DNA of 17,716 nt from Pigoraptor vietnamica (taxonomy: Eukaryota; Opisthokonta; Filasterea): the NCBI GenBank assembly GCA_943704525.1, contig CALSCQ010000900.1, positions 1 through 17,716 of the forward strand. Reading direction: 5' to 3'. Of this stretch, positions 1 to 10,585 are shown piece by piece. Position numbers and translations under genes: made by a program. The first letter of the stretch is position 1; each line of letters opens with the position of its first letter. The notes beneath the pieces were generated by a model. The model saw only the letters and a program-made list of their open reading frames with translations. It had not been told where the DNA came from and did not search any database.

Positions 1-93
<93 letters not shown>

Positions 94-120
94 GCACACG
101 CACACGCACACGCACGAACA
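1..120. repeat. (CA)n microsatellite at left edge
   Basis: Pure CA dinucleotides run from 1 to 89 and then decay into CA/CG mixtures up to about 120. The array lies inside VPS45 intron 6, which on the minus strand reads as a donor (GTGTGT, ending at 123) followed by GT repeats. The array is cut by the window edge, so its full length is unknown. Confidence 0.97.
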
Positions 121-123
121 CAC

Positions 124-1990
<1,867 letters not shown>

Positions 1991-2312
1991 GGCTCACGAG
2001 GGCCCGCGCAGACGCGGACTGCAAACAACACAGAAGGGTTGACGGGGTTCTCTGTGCAGATTTGAGGAAGAGTACGCAGTTTTCTGACGTTTTAACTCGC
2101 AGAAATGCAGGGTCGTCTGCCGACCTCTCAGACCGTGTGTGGACAGAGTTGCAGACGTGAGTAGGGACTCTGGCGACTGATTGATTTGATTTGTGTCAAT
2201 AATGCGCAAAATTAGTGTTAATTTTCAAATCAAATTGCTGTGGTCAGCAAGTGCTTTGTGGGTGCAGTGACGCACCACGCCGACATGTCCTTTTCCCTCA
2301 TAGTTTAGTGGC
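1991..2312. other. Intergenic region upstream of VPS45 and downstream of the peroxiredoxin gene
   Basis: This 322-bp stretch is the 5' flank of VPS45 (minus) and the 3' flank of the peroxiredoxin gene (minus). It is AT-richer than its surroundings, especially 2180-2240. I see no gene, tRNA-like arm or clear TATA or CCAAT element in it. Confidence 0.5.
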
Positions 2313-3068
2313 TCACTTGTTCGGCTGCGGCGTGAGGCGGATGTAGCCCTTCCCCGAGGGCACCTCGAACTTCTCAAAGCCCTTCGGGAACTTGGCCGTC
2401 GCCTGCTCGTCCGAGAGCGAGGGGATGACCATGCAGCGCTCGCCGTCCTTCCAGTTTGCGGGCGTTGCCACGCTGTGGTTCGCCGTCAGCTGCAGCGAGT
2501 CGATGACGCGCAAAATCTCGTCAAAGTTGCGGCCGGTCGTCGCGGGATAGAGGATCGACAGCTTGAGGCGCTTGTCGGGCCCAAAAATGAAGACGGAGCG
2601 GGCGGCGAGGGGAATGCCGGCCTTGTCGCGCTCCTCGGGATCGAGCATGCCAAACTGGATGGCAAGGTCGCGCCGGGGATCGGCGAGAATGGGGTAGGGG
2701 AACTCGGTGCCCTCGAGGCTGCCGAACTTCTGGATGTCGGGAATCCAGCCGTTGTGGTTGTCCACGCCCTCGCACGACAGCGCAATCAGCTTCACGTTGC
2801 GCTTGGCCCACTCGCCAGCGCGCGCGAGCTTGGCCACCGTGGCAAGCTCCGTCGTGCACACGGGCGTGAAGTCGGCGGGGTGCGAGAAGAGGATCACCCA
2901 GCTGGAGGCGGTCCAAGTCAGCATAAGTACACAGATACAAATTCAGCAGTGTATGAAATTCACGACGACCACGCACTTATTCTCCCCAAAGTACTCGTGG
3001 AACTTGATTTCGCCATGCGTGGACGGCGCCGTGAAGTTCGGAGCGAGCGTGCCGAGTGTGAGGGACAT
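2313..3068 (-). CDS. PRDX6: 1-Cys peroxiredoxin (PRDX6 type)
   Basis: Thiol peroxidase that reduces H2O2 and organic hydroperoxides through one peroxidatic cysteine, usually cytosolic. Exons are 3068-2977 and 2901-2313, split by a 75-nt GTGCGT...CCTCCAG intron with a TGCTGAC branch-point match at about 2920. The spliced product is 226 residues, close to the usual 220-224. It begins MSLTLGTLAPNFTAP. The peroxidatic motif PVCTTE places the cysteine at residue 46, and the C-terminal half has FGPDKRLKLSILYPATTGRNFDEILR, nearly identical to animal PRDX6. The Met at 2924 that opens the long frame lies in the intron and is not the start. In mammalian PRDX6 a GxSxG motif at this point supports phospholipase A2 activity; here it reads GENNW, so the serine is absent. 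The gene shares a divergent promoter with the gene starting at 3539. Confidence 0.96.
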
Positions 3069-3538
3069 TTTTCTGTTTCTGCAAATTCGCAGAGAGAAAC
3101 AACTGTCAGTAACTGAATGGTCCTCGTACTTCGCCCGACCCCACTCACCTGCGTCGCAGCCGAAGATAGCCGTCAACCGTGCTGTGTGAATTTTTGTTCG
3201 ATGGCGAAAGCGTACTTTTAGCTGTATGAGTCCGCGTGTCGTGGAGCGTGAGTGTGCTCGCCCCCACGCGCACAGCGCCATCGCCAACCAATCAGCATGC
3301 GTGTCCGGTCACGTGGACTGTCCTCGTGACAAGGCGTCACTACAGTTGATGACCACTCTCTGTCGTCACTCCAAGAGTCCGGTCACGTGCACTGTCCTCG
3401 TGACAGGGCGTCACTTCTGTCGATGACACCCCTGTGTCGTCATTTTGCGGCAGTCACGACCGACCGTGAACATGAAACGTTCCATCAACTCGTCTTCCAT
3501 ATAGCGCGAAGCACGCGCCGTGCAAACGAAGGTCTCCC
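3069..3538. promoter_or_regulatory. Divergent promoter with CCAAT box, CACGTG boxes and a 74-bp tandem duplication
   Basis: This 470-bp region separates the peroxiredoxin (minus, start 3068) from the plus-strand gene at 3539. Visible elements are CCAATCAGC at 3288-3296, TCACGTGGAC at 3309-3318, and a second CACGTG in the duplicated copy near 3383. The 74-bp unit 3304-3377 is repeated imperfectly from 3378 to about 3444. Each copy contains the dyad GTGAC-N5-GTCAC followed by a GATGAC half-site. An AT-rich CATATAG lies about 40 bp before the plus-strand ATG. The promoter role is inferred from position and motifs. Confidence 0.6.
3304..3444. repeat. Two tandem 74-bp promoter repeats
   Basis: Copy 1 (3304-3377) and copy 2 (3378 to about 3444) both start TCCGGTCACGTG and keep CTGTCCTCGTGACA, GGCGTCACT and GATGAC in the same order. 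Similarity decays toward the 3' end, so the duplication is not very recent. Confidence 0.9.
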
Positions 3539-5080
3539 ATGCATGTGACCGACGTGTGTCGCCTCCGTCGCGCTGTTGTCGTGGCCGTGTCTCTTGCCGC
3601 CCTCGTGCTTCTTGCGTCGGCAACACTCGCGCAGGGCGGATGGCGTCGTTGGGCACTGTTCGCGCGACCGCTCTCGTGGGAGGCGCCGCCCCTGCGCGTG
3701 CAGTTTGCCCCGCAGGCGCCAGAGTCCATCCCAGACGCCGTAGCCGACGAGCTCTATGGGGCTTCGTTTGAACGCGTCGTGGCGCGGCCTGTGTTTGATG
3801 CGCACGTGGGCGGCCCTGGCCGGGTCGAAGCCCTCGCGGGTGCGAAGGGACGCTACTTTACGGGGTGGTACTCGGACCCACGTGACGCCACCGGTGCGCC
3901 GCGTCACGTGAGTCGGGGGTTTCCCATCGTGAAGGAGCTGCTGCGCGCGGCGCTGGACGGCGTGTGGGTGCACATCTCCGGCTGTTCCACCGGTCGCATG
4001 CTCGCGGAGGAGTTTGCTGCCGAACTCTCGCTCATATTCGATGCCGAAGCGTCGCTGGACGCCGTTTTTGACAAGCGCGCAGACGTGTGCTACAAGCAAT
4101 TCGCGCCTCTCTTTGAGAAGAGCTACGACTTCTACCACGGCGAACTCTGCAGGTGCCGCGCGTCCGCACCACCCGTCGCTGTTGTGATCGAGTCGGTCGG
4201 GGAGGTGGACGTCGTCGACTTGCCACCGGACGTGGCGCGCTCGCTGCTGCGCAATGTGACGCTGTCGGCGAACACGGACCACCGCGAGCGGCTGTGCAGC
4301 GAGGCGAGCGCGCGGGGTTCGGGACCGTCGCAATCGGCGCCGTGCCCGCCCATCGTCCGCATCCCCTCCGTTCCGCTCACGCGGCGAAAAGTGCGCGCGC
4401 TCATTTCGTATCGGTGGAAGGAGTTTGCATACGATGCGCCGGCGGACGACGACCTTGTCGCGACCGTCGCAAGGGAGTTGGGCATGCGGCGCCCGCCGGA
4501 CGTGCTGGTCGCGAACGCGGGCATCCACGCCTTCCACGACTCTGTGGCATCGCCCGAGGAGCCGACGCGATGCACGCAGAGCACGAAGGGGTTCTTCCGG
4601 CGGCGGACGACGTGGTCCTGCCCATGGATGCGCGGAGAGATTGGCGGCGAACGTCTCGCCGGGTATTTTTCCGACATTGCCCGCTTTGCAAACGCAACCG
4701 CACGCGCGCGGCGCTTTGAGCTGGGAAACCCCGAGCGGCCGCGAAGAGCAGACGCGGTGCTGCGCGACACGTGCGTCGTGTGGAAGGGCATGAACGACTA
4801 CGGCATCAAGCCCGACGCGCCCGACACGTCCCCGAAGGCGCGGGGACACGTGCATGGGCGCTCGTTCTACCGTGTGCTGTCGCGCCTGACGCTCGAACAG
4901 CTGTCCGCTCGTGGGGCGATTGTGCTGGACGCAAACCCCTTTACTGAGCACGACGTCGTGGAGGACGAGTACCACCACGAGCACGTGACGTGGACGCTGA
5001 CGAGCGAGGTGCTGTTGTCGGCCATTATCAACGGCTGCGACGTGTTTGGTGGGGTGGGAGGGTTCGGGACAACGGGGTAG
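3539..5080 (+). CDS. Intronless SGNH/PC-esterase-like secreted or Golgi-anchored protein
   Basis: Single open frame of 513 residues. The N-terminus has RLRR followed by a hydrophobic run at about residues 12-31, which fits a signal peptide or a type II anchor. The rest is soluble-looking and has features of SGNH-fold acyl-esterases of the PC-esterase group. These are HISGCSTGR at 146-153 (a block-I-like turn with candidate Ser150), DVLVANAGIHAFHDS at 321-335 (block-III-like Asn), VVWKGMNDYG at 413-422, and LDANPFTE followed by DEYHHEHVTW at 463-485 (block-V-like Asp/His). Relatives modify glycans by O-acyl transfer or removal in the secretory pathway; the substrate here is unknown. Unlike all its neighbours it has no intron. 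The stop is TAG at 5078-5080. The open frame is solid. The family call rests on motif order only, and the block I residue before Ser is Cys rather than the usual Asp. Confidence 0.55.
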   Translation: MHVTDVCRLRRAVVVAVSLAALVLLASATLAQGGWRRWALFARPLSWEAPPLRVQFAPQAPESIPDAVADELYGASFERVVARPVFDAHVGGPGRVEALAGAKGRYFTGWYSDPRDATGAPRHVSRGFPIVKELLRAALDGVWVHISGCSTGRMLAEEFAAELSLIFDAEASLDAVFDKRADVCYKQFAPLFEKSYDFYHGELCRCRASAPPVAVVIESVGEVDVVDLPPDVARSLLRNVTLSANTDHRERLCSEASARGSGPSQSAPCPPIVRIPSVPLTRRKVRALISYRWKEFAYDAPADDDLVATVARELGMRRPPDVLVANAGIHAFHDSVASPEEPTRCTQSTKGFFRRRTTWSCPWMRGEIGGERLAGYFSDIARFANATARARRFELGNPERPRRADAVLRDTCVVWKGMNDYGIKPDAPDTSPKARGHVHGRSFYRVLSRLTLEQLSARGAIVLDANPFTEHDVVEDEYHHEHVTWTLTSEVLLSAIINGCDVFGGVGGFGTTG

Positions 5081-5667
5081 CCGTTCTAATGCGTGCGTAA
5101 AGTATATTGCAGAGTTGCTTCCCTGACCGGAGAAGACTGAAGTGAGCCGCCTACATAGCAGCGTGCACGTGGCCGAGGTTATGTGAGCCTCTGCGTTACA
5201 GCATGTTACAGAAGTCCCGCCGCGATTGTAGATTGGCAATTTGCTGTAATCCTCACCCATGTTGCGAAATGGCCAGAGTGACGACAGTTTGCCGGCTGCC
5301 GTTTTCGAGTGGCGCGCATACCAACCTCAGTCGCACGTGCACAGTCGCTTTTTTCATCTCCTTTTAAGATATGTCGACGGCCACATTTGCTTGATCCCGC
5401 ATGTGCGTGCGTGTGCGTGCATGTGCGTGTGCGTTTGTGTGCGCGCGTGTATGCACAGGCTGCCATGCGGCGCGTGCAACGTCATCCATTTTCGTTTCTT
5501 ACACGGGGCACACTCACTGCCGCACATGACACACACGCAGTGTCGCGTGGGCATGTTGGGCCGCAGATTGCGTGTGCGTCGTCCATAAATTACGAGTTAC
5601 GCGCCACACTTCGCAATTTCCTCACTGTCCCTTCTACTGTCGCATTGCACAACGTGCAAGCAAGGGG
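5081..5667. other. Intergenic region between two plus-strand genes
   Basis: This 587-bp stretch holds the 3' flank of the esterase-like gene and the 5' flank of the FAD oxidoreductase. A degenerate TG-rich tract spans about 5400-5455, and a CACGTG lies near 5335. ATTGG (an inverted CCAAT) occurs near 5232. I see no credible gene; short frames here depend on the TG tract. Confidence 0.5.
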
Positions 5668-7951
5668 ATGTCGGACCGAAAGCGCAAGCGTGCGGACCCC
5701 ACCGACGGCAAGCCGAGTGTGCCCGCTGACGCTGTCGTCCACGAGTGCCTGGTGGTGGGCGGCGGTCCCGGCGGTCTTGTCGCGCTCACGTACCTCGGGC
5801 GCTTCAGGCGAAAGGCGCGTGAGCGTGCGCGTAGCTCCGTACGTTTGTGGTGTCCCACCGGGTGCACATCTGATTGCGCTGCCGTGCGTTTCGCGATGTC
5901 GCATACTATTTGCGCTGCCCTGCGTTCGCGGTGTCACGGCACACCGGTGTCAGCGAGTTAGCGCACACGACACACCGGGTTGCGCTGACTCGCGACAGTA
6001 ATGCAGGTGGTGCTGGTCGACAGCGGGTTTGGACGGGCGTGCCTTATTCCCACGTCGCACAACGTGGCGGGCTTCCCGAACGGCATTGGCGGCGAGGACT
6101 ACGTTGCGCGGTGAGTCGCAATGTCAGTTTTGCTTATTCTCTTTATGCCGTTTTACGTTGCGGAGTCGGCCATGAACACGAGAGTCCCCTTCGCGTGCGC
6201 GTGGCGACGCGGTACTGAAGGACTCTTGCCGACAGCCTTGCGGAGCAGTACAAGCGCTATCACACAACCGAAACGATCGAGGATGACGTGGCGTCCCTCT
6301 CCCTTGCCATCGATGTTGCTGCGTTTCGCGTGTACGAAAAAGGCGTTCGCAGCGCGTGCCATGACGAAGGCGTGTGCTCGGACAAGCTAGAGCGGGCGGT
6401 CGGGGTCATTCTTGGGTCGCGCCCCGGCACCGACGGAGAACGCGATGGCGCAGACGACGGCGAAGACGATTCCCCTGGCAAGCTGTGCCCGGAGGAGGTG
6501 TGCTACTCGCGCGTGTTCGTGGCTAGCACTCGGGCCGGGCGAACGCTGTACGCACGCAATGTCATTCTCGCGACCGGGGCGGCGGACCGCGTGCCGGACA
6601 TGCCCAACGTCACGGCGGCCGTGAAGCAGGGGCTCATGCGGATGTGTCCCATCTGCGACGGCTTCGAAGTGGCGAACAAGGACGTTGTGGTTGTTGGGAA
6701 CAGAAGGGAGTCTCTGGACGAGGCGCTGTTTGTGCGCAGGCGGGTGGCGTGCTGCCGAGGAAGCGCCAACGCAGCGTGTGTGTGCGTGTGTGTCCGTGTG
6801 AAGTGGCCGCTTTTTGACTCCATCACAATGATCCTCGTTTGTCGCGCTTGCCGTTTGTCTGCTCACCCACTCGCTCACTGCCCAAGCAATTGCACTGGGC
6901 GCAGGTCCTACGGCGCCCACGTTACCGTCGTGTTTGTGGGTGACGACTGTACTCTGACGGAGGAGGACAAGAGAAAGGCCCAGCGCTACGGTATGCGCGT
7001 CGTCCACTGCCCGCTCACCAACCTCAAGCTGCGCGAAAGAGGACACACAGGCGGGTCTTCCCGTGCGGCGCGCCTTTGAGCGAATGGGCAGCGAAGTGTG
7101 TGCGGGACGGGACCCTGCCTGCGGGGCGCAGTCGACTGCCCCGTGGTGGCTCTTTTTACGATATATATGCTATGGGTGAATGTGTGTGGCGCATCTGTGT
7201 AACGGAGCCCCGTCGCCCGCCGCAGGCCGTGTGCAGGAGGTGCGATGCGGCGCCGAAACGACCATTGACAAGAACGCGGCGGAGCTCCACGTGTCTCGCA
7301 GGAACATTGCGTCTCTGCGCAAGCGGTCGGCGCCGGCGGAGTGCGAATGCTCGGACGGCAATGGCCTCCACTCGAAGTGCTGCGGAATGGCGCACTCGGA
7401 TGGAGACAAGGGCGCGGCGTCGTTCTATGCGGAGAATATCGCGGATGCAAACAGGGGTGACGATGTGCCGCGGGTCGTTGTTGATTTGTCGAACGCTGAA
7501 TGTACGGATGTCGCGTCCGAAGGGGCAGACGACCTCGGTAACAAGCCGAAACGCACTCGCCGTAATGGGCGAGCACGCTCAAATGGCAGCGAATGTGAGG
7601 GAAAGGGCGCGGACGGCGGCGGACTGGAGGCCGACATTATCTATGTGGCGTTTGGGGTTGAGCCGCGTTCGCAGCTGGCACAGACCCTCAACGCCAAGAC
7701 GGAGAACGGCTTTGTTGTCGTGGACAAGTGGGTGGCACTGCCATGGCTGTATGACGTCTGTTACGTGTGTTACTGATGCCGCGCGATGCAGGCACCAGAA
7801 GTCGACCGTGGAAGGCCTCTACGCCGTCGGCGATGTCGTGGAGGGACTGAGCCAAATGTCGGTGGCGTCTGGCCACGCGGCGTTGGCCGCCACCGCCGTA
7901 CACCAGCGCCTGCTCGAAATGTCCGACCGCCACTTCATCAACTCGCTTTGA
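5668..7951 (+). CDS. Thioredoxin-reductase-like FAD/NAD(P)H-dependent oxidoreductase
   Basis: Pyridine nucleotide-disulphide oxidoreductase of the bacterial thioredoxin-reductase-like type. Exons: 5668-5818 (or 5814), 5999 (or 6007)-6110, 6236-6748 (or 6739), 6905-7062, 7226-7727 and 7792-7951. The product is about 524-531 residues depending on two ambiguous introns. Motifs in order: a basic KRKR near the N-terminus; the FAD-binding GGGPGGL at 31-37; IPTSHNVAGFPNGIGGEDY; ATGAADRVPD; the redox motif CPICDGFEV; a degenerate second nucleotide-binding loop (VVVVGNRRESLDEA); and the C-terminal FAD motif GLYAVGDVVEGLSQMSVASGHAA. Relatives are about 300 residues. The excess is largely a hydrophilic, Cys- and charge-rich insertion of about 100 residues in exon 5. 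The last intron has a TACTGAT branch point near 7771. Intron 1 contains imperfect repeats starting TTGCGCT at 5874, 5910 and 5980. The physiological substrate is unknown. Confidence 0.86.
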
Positions 7952-8120
7952 CTTTGTGCGTATGTGCGCGCCTGTGTGTGGGGATGGTGGGGTGGGAGAG
8001 AAAGATGGGGAGAGAGAGCCCTCCGAAGCGCCGAATGAAATGGAAGTCTACTGCGACGAATGTTTGGTCTTTCGTCGCCTGCAATTCATTGCCACACACA
8101 GCCATTCGCGTTCACCGCCC
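7952..8120. other. Convergent 3' intergenic region
   Basis: This 169-bp gap separates the stop of the plus-strand FAD oxidoreductase (7949-7951) from the stop of minus-strand HGD (8121-8123). No canonical AATAAA is evident for either gene. Confidence 0.5.
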
Positions 8121-8514
8121 TCAGCGGCCGTTGGCGGTGGTCTGCTCGGGCTTCCAGTTTGGGTCGAAAAACGAGCGAAGGCCGTCCCACACCTTGTAGT
8201 ACTCGGCCTGCACCTTGTTGCACGTGCGCTCGCCCCACTCGGTCATCATGAGGCCCAGCGAGCTCTCAAACATGAACGACTGCGTGCCGTCCGCCACGCG
8301 CACGGGCGTGAGTTTTGCTGCCGACGCCTTCTGGAAGCAATCGAGGTCCGGTCCATGCGGCGTCATCATGCTGCGCGTGGGGCACTGTGCGTTAGAAACC
8401 TGTTGCAGTATTGTCGCGCACGCGAGTGCACAAACACGCGCACACAACATAACACACAACGCGCGCGCACACACACACACACACGCACGCACGCATGCGC
8501 ACACAGGTAAGTGC

Positions 8515-8592
<78 letters not shown>

Positions 8593-8783
8593 CACACAAA
8601 GTTCAACCCGCACACGCACCTGTGCAAGCTGCCGCCGCCGGGGGCGAATCCCTCCTCCTTCGCCTCGTAATTTCCGAAGATGAGGCCCATGAACTCGGTC
8701 ATCGCGTTGCGATGGTAGTACGGGGGGCTGCGCGGCACAGGGTGAGCCACCACTCTCGCATTCTCTTTCCAGCCGCACAATTG

Positions 8784-8819
<36 letters not shown>

Positions 8820-9603
8820 CCTGCAAAACACACACACGTCACTCAATGCCGCATCAAGAACGCACCGGAATGTGTGCTCCTGCACCGCCCATCGCGGGGG
8901 AAAAATAACAAAGTCGCAAACGGCGACGCCAGGCTCGTTGCTGGGGCACGTGAGCACCGTGAAGATCGAAGGGTCCTGCACCACCGGGAGCCACAGACGG
9001 CGTCAGCCACATTGCCAGATGGGGCCGCAGGTGCATACGGGGCAGCAGGTGACATGGGGCTAGTCTCGGCGCACCCACCGCGTGGTCAAAGGCGGTCGCG
9101 TTGATGACCATGAAGTCGGCGAGGTTGTACTTGAATGGCGCGTAGTTGCCGTGCCACGCGACGACGTTGAAGGGACTGTGGTCCATGCGCGCCTCAAAGA
9201 GGTGGTTCTGGTACTTGTTCACGACGCGGAAGTCGCACGAGCGCTCCTCATACCACGCCGTGGGCGTCAAAAAATCGCGCGCGTTCGCAAGACCGTTCGC
9301 GCCTTATGACAAAGGTGGAACGTCAGTTGACGGAACAGAACGCGATCGACAGTAGTCCACGCTCAATACAGCAGCATGTGAAAGACTCAAATGTTGCGCA
9401 GCACGTTACGCAGCGCCACACACCGATGGGGCCCTTGTCGGGGATGCGGAAGTGGCTCGAATACACCTCGCAGATGTAGCCGCGCGCAGGGCCGTCGACC
9501 GACACGGAGAACCGGATTCCGCGTTGCACGACGCAAATCTCGTTCGGGCCGACCTCCATGATGCCGTTTTCGGTGACGACCGTGAGCTTGCCGGTCTGAG
9601 GAA
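8121..9603 (-). CDS. HGD: Homogentisate 1,2-dioxygenase, C-terminal five exons only
   Basis: HGD opens the ring of homogentisate to maleylacetoacetate in Tyr/Phe breakdown, using Fe(II). Exons in transcription order: 9603-9424, 9302-9079, 8975-8866, 8727-8620 and 8370-8121, with phases agreeing throughout. They encode about 289 residues, starting at the conserved VPQ-TGKL point (V split by a phase-1 intron) and ending at TGA 8121-8123. Hallmarks are [64 protein letters not shown] (first iron His), TEFMGLI (iron Glu), [15 protein letters not shown] (second iron His) and [15 protein letters not shown]. All three iron ligands known from human HGD are present. The family is about 440 residues, so some 155-175 N-terminal residues are missing. 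No such exons exist to the right, where exon 1 of a different gene appears across a (CA)n array. Treat as a truncated or misassembled gene. Confidence 0.95.
8516..8588. repeat. (CA)n array in the last HGD intron
   Basis: Pure AC array inside the 249-nt intron 8371-8619, preceded on the plus strand by further CA-rich sequence from about 8468. HGD coding sequence is continuous and in phase on both sides, so this array has not disrupted the gene. Confidence 0.95.
8786..8815. repeat. Short (TG)15 array in an HGD intron
   Basis: TG dinucleotides on the plus strand inside intron 8728-8865, hence CA in the sense of HGD. This is opposite in orientation to the long arrays. Confidence 0.93.
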
Positions 9604-9718
9604 CTGCGAATGGCGTTCTGTAAACGCGGCAGCCGAAAAGAGTGCTCGGCACGTGTCGACGAAGAACACACACGCACACACACACACACGCACACACACA
9701 TACACGCACGCACACACG

Positions 9719-9793
<75 letters not shown>
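9604..9793. repeat. (CA)n-containing junction between ECI1 exon 1 and HGD
   Basis: Imperfect CA/CG repeats (about 9668-9722) pass into pure CA (9723-9793). On the minus strand the array begins directly at the donor after ECI1 exon 1 (AAG then GTGTGT) and ends in unique sequence leading to the HGD acceptor GCAG at 9607-9604. It is the only array in the window whose two sides belong to different genes. Confidence 0.93.
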
Positions 9794-9795
<2 letters not shown>

Positions 9796-10111
9796 TGTAC
9801 ATCTCAAGAATATCGAGGCCAGCGGAAAAGATGTTCTTCACATCGGACGCGAGAATGAGTCCGCGGACGGACTTGTCGCCCTCCAGCTGGCGAATGGCGC
9901 TGCCGAGCTCCGTGAGAAACTCGAGATTGAGCGCATTCACGGGTCGCTTGTGCATCGACAGAACGGCGATGCCGCTGGTCGCATCCTTCTGCACAGTCAG
10001 CATGTCGGCAGGCGTGGGCGCGGCGGTGGAGGACGCTCGCGACGCGCACACAGCGCGCGCTGCGATCGCCAAGGAGCGGGTTCGAGCCCCGCGCAGTGCA
10101 GAGAGAGCCAT
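9794..10111 (-). CDS. ECI1: Mitochondrial enoyl-CoA delta-isomerase (ECI1/DCI type), exon 1 only
   Basis: Crotonase-family enzyme that shifts 3-enoyl-CoA double bonds to 2-trans during beta-oxidation of unsaturated fatty acids. Only one exon of 106 codons is present. It starts [20 protein letters not shown], an Arg/Ala/Ser-rich stretch without acidic residues, typical of a mitochondrial presequence. The crotonase start follows: [33 protein letters not shown] and [12 protein letters not shown], which includes the first oxyanion-hole segment. Exon 1 ends with AAG in phase 0 at a GTGTGT donor that merges into the GT array. The remaining roughly 190 residues, including the catalytic glutamate region, are absent. 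In-frame Met codons exist upstream (10216 and 10198), but the chosen start gives the presequence-like N-terminus. The next exon to the left belongs to HGD. Confidence 0.9.
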
Positions 10112-10585
10112 GGCGTACTTCGAGTGAGTGCCTTTCGAGTGGGCGCAGAGAAAGGCACACGGACTGCGTTTTCTGTTTAGTGGCATCGTCGGAGCCATCG
10201 GCGGATCTTTATACATCGCACCCCGGATGCGCGTAACAGGTGCGTAACAAATGCGTAAAAAAAAAAAAAAAAAAAAAAGAAAAAAGACATCCTCAAGAAC
10301 TCAGAGTATGCTCGGAGCGGCCACACGCACACACACACAAACCAAGGCACCTCTTTCCGTTTCCCCACTCTATTGTGCTTCCGCGTGGGTGTTCAATGCG
10401 GCGACGTCGGTGTGCTCTGCGTGCCAACAAACATGCGCCATGCGACACGTGCGCCACTTGGGCGAACTCATAGTGCAGTGTCGATTGAAATGCAGAAAAT
10501 AATCTCTGAACGACAGGACACTCCCGTTCTTTCAGCCTTATAGTGCACATCTCTGTGAGTTTGTTGGCAGATATTTTTCTTGAGA
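10112..10585. promoter_or_regulatory. Divergent region between ECI1 (minus) and SDR (plus)
   Basis: This 474-bp region must contain both promoters. A minus-strand TATA-like GTATAAA lies at 10214-10208, about 100 bp upstream of the ECI1 start. An 11-bp unit GCGTAACA occurs at 10231 and 10242 and degenerately at 10253. It runs into a poly(A) tract of 22 at 10257-10278, which is T-rich on the minus strand. One CACGTG lies near 10447. No CCAATCAGC element like that of the other two divergent promoters is present. Assignment as promoter is by position. Confidence 0.45.

Noticed and set aside
2902-2924. Alternative peroxiredoxin start at the Met at 2924
   Set aside because: This Met lies in the 75-nt intron. 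The upstream exon supplies the conserved N-terminus in correct phase.
3485-5260. 591-codon minus-strand open frame opposite the esterase-like gene
   Set aside because: It is an antisense shadow of a GC-rich coding region. Its product is Arg/His/Val-rich without recognisable motifs, whereas the plus frame has a signal segment and ordered motifs.
10076-10092. Perfect tRNA T-arm look-alike (GCGGG-TTCGAGC-CCCGC)
   Set aside because: No A box, acceptor stem or anticodon arm is found at the right distance, and the bases encode part of the ECI1 presequence on the minus strand.
9323-10216. Continuous 297-codon minus-strand frame fusing isomerase and HGD through a Cys-Val repeat
   Set aside because: The repeat has a donor on one side and an acceptor on the other, and the HGD part runs into intron sequence after GPIG. 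The frame is open only because GT repeats contain no stop.
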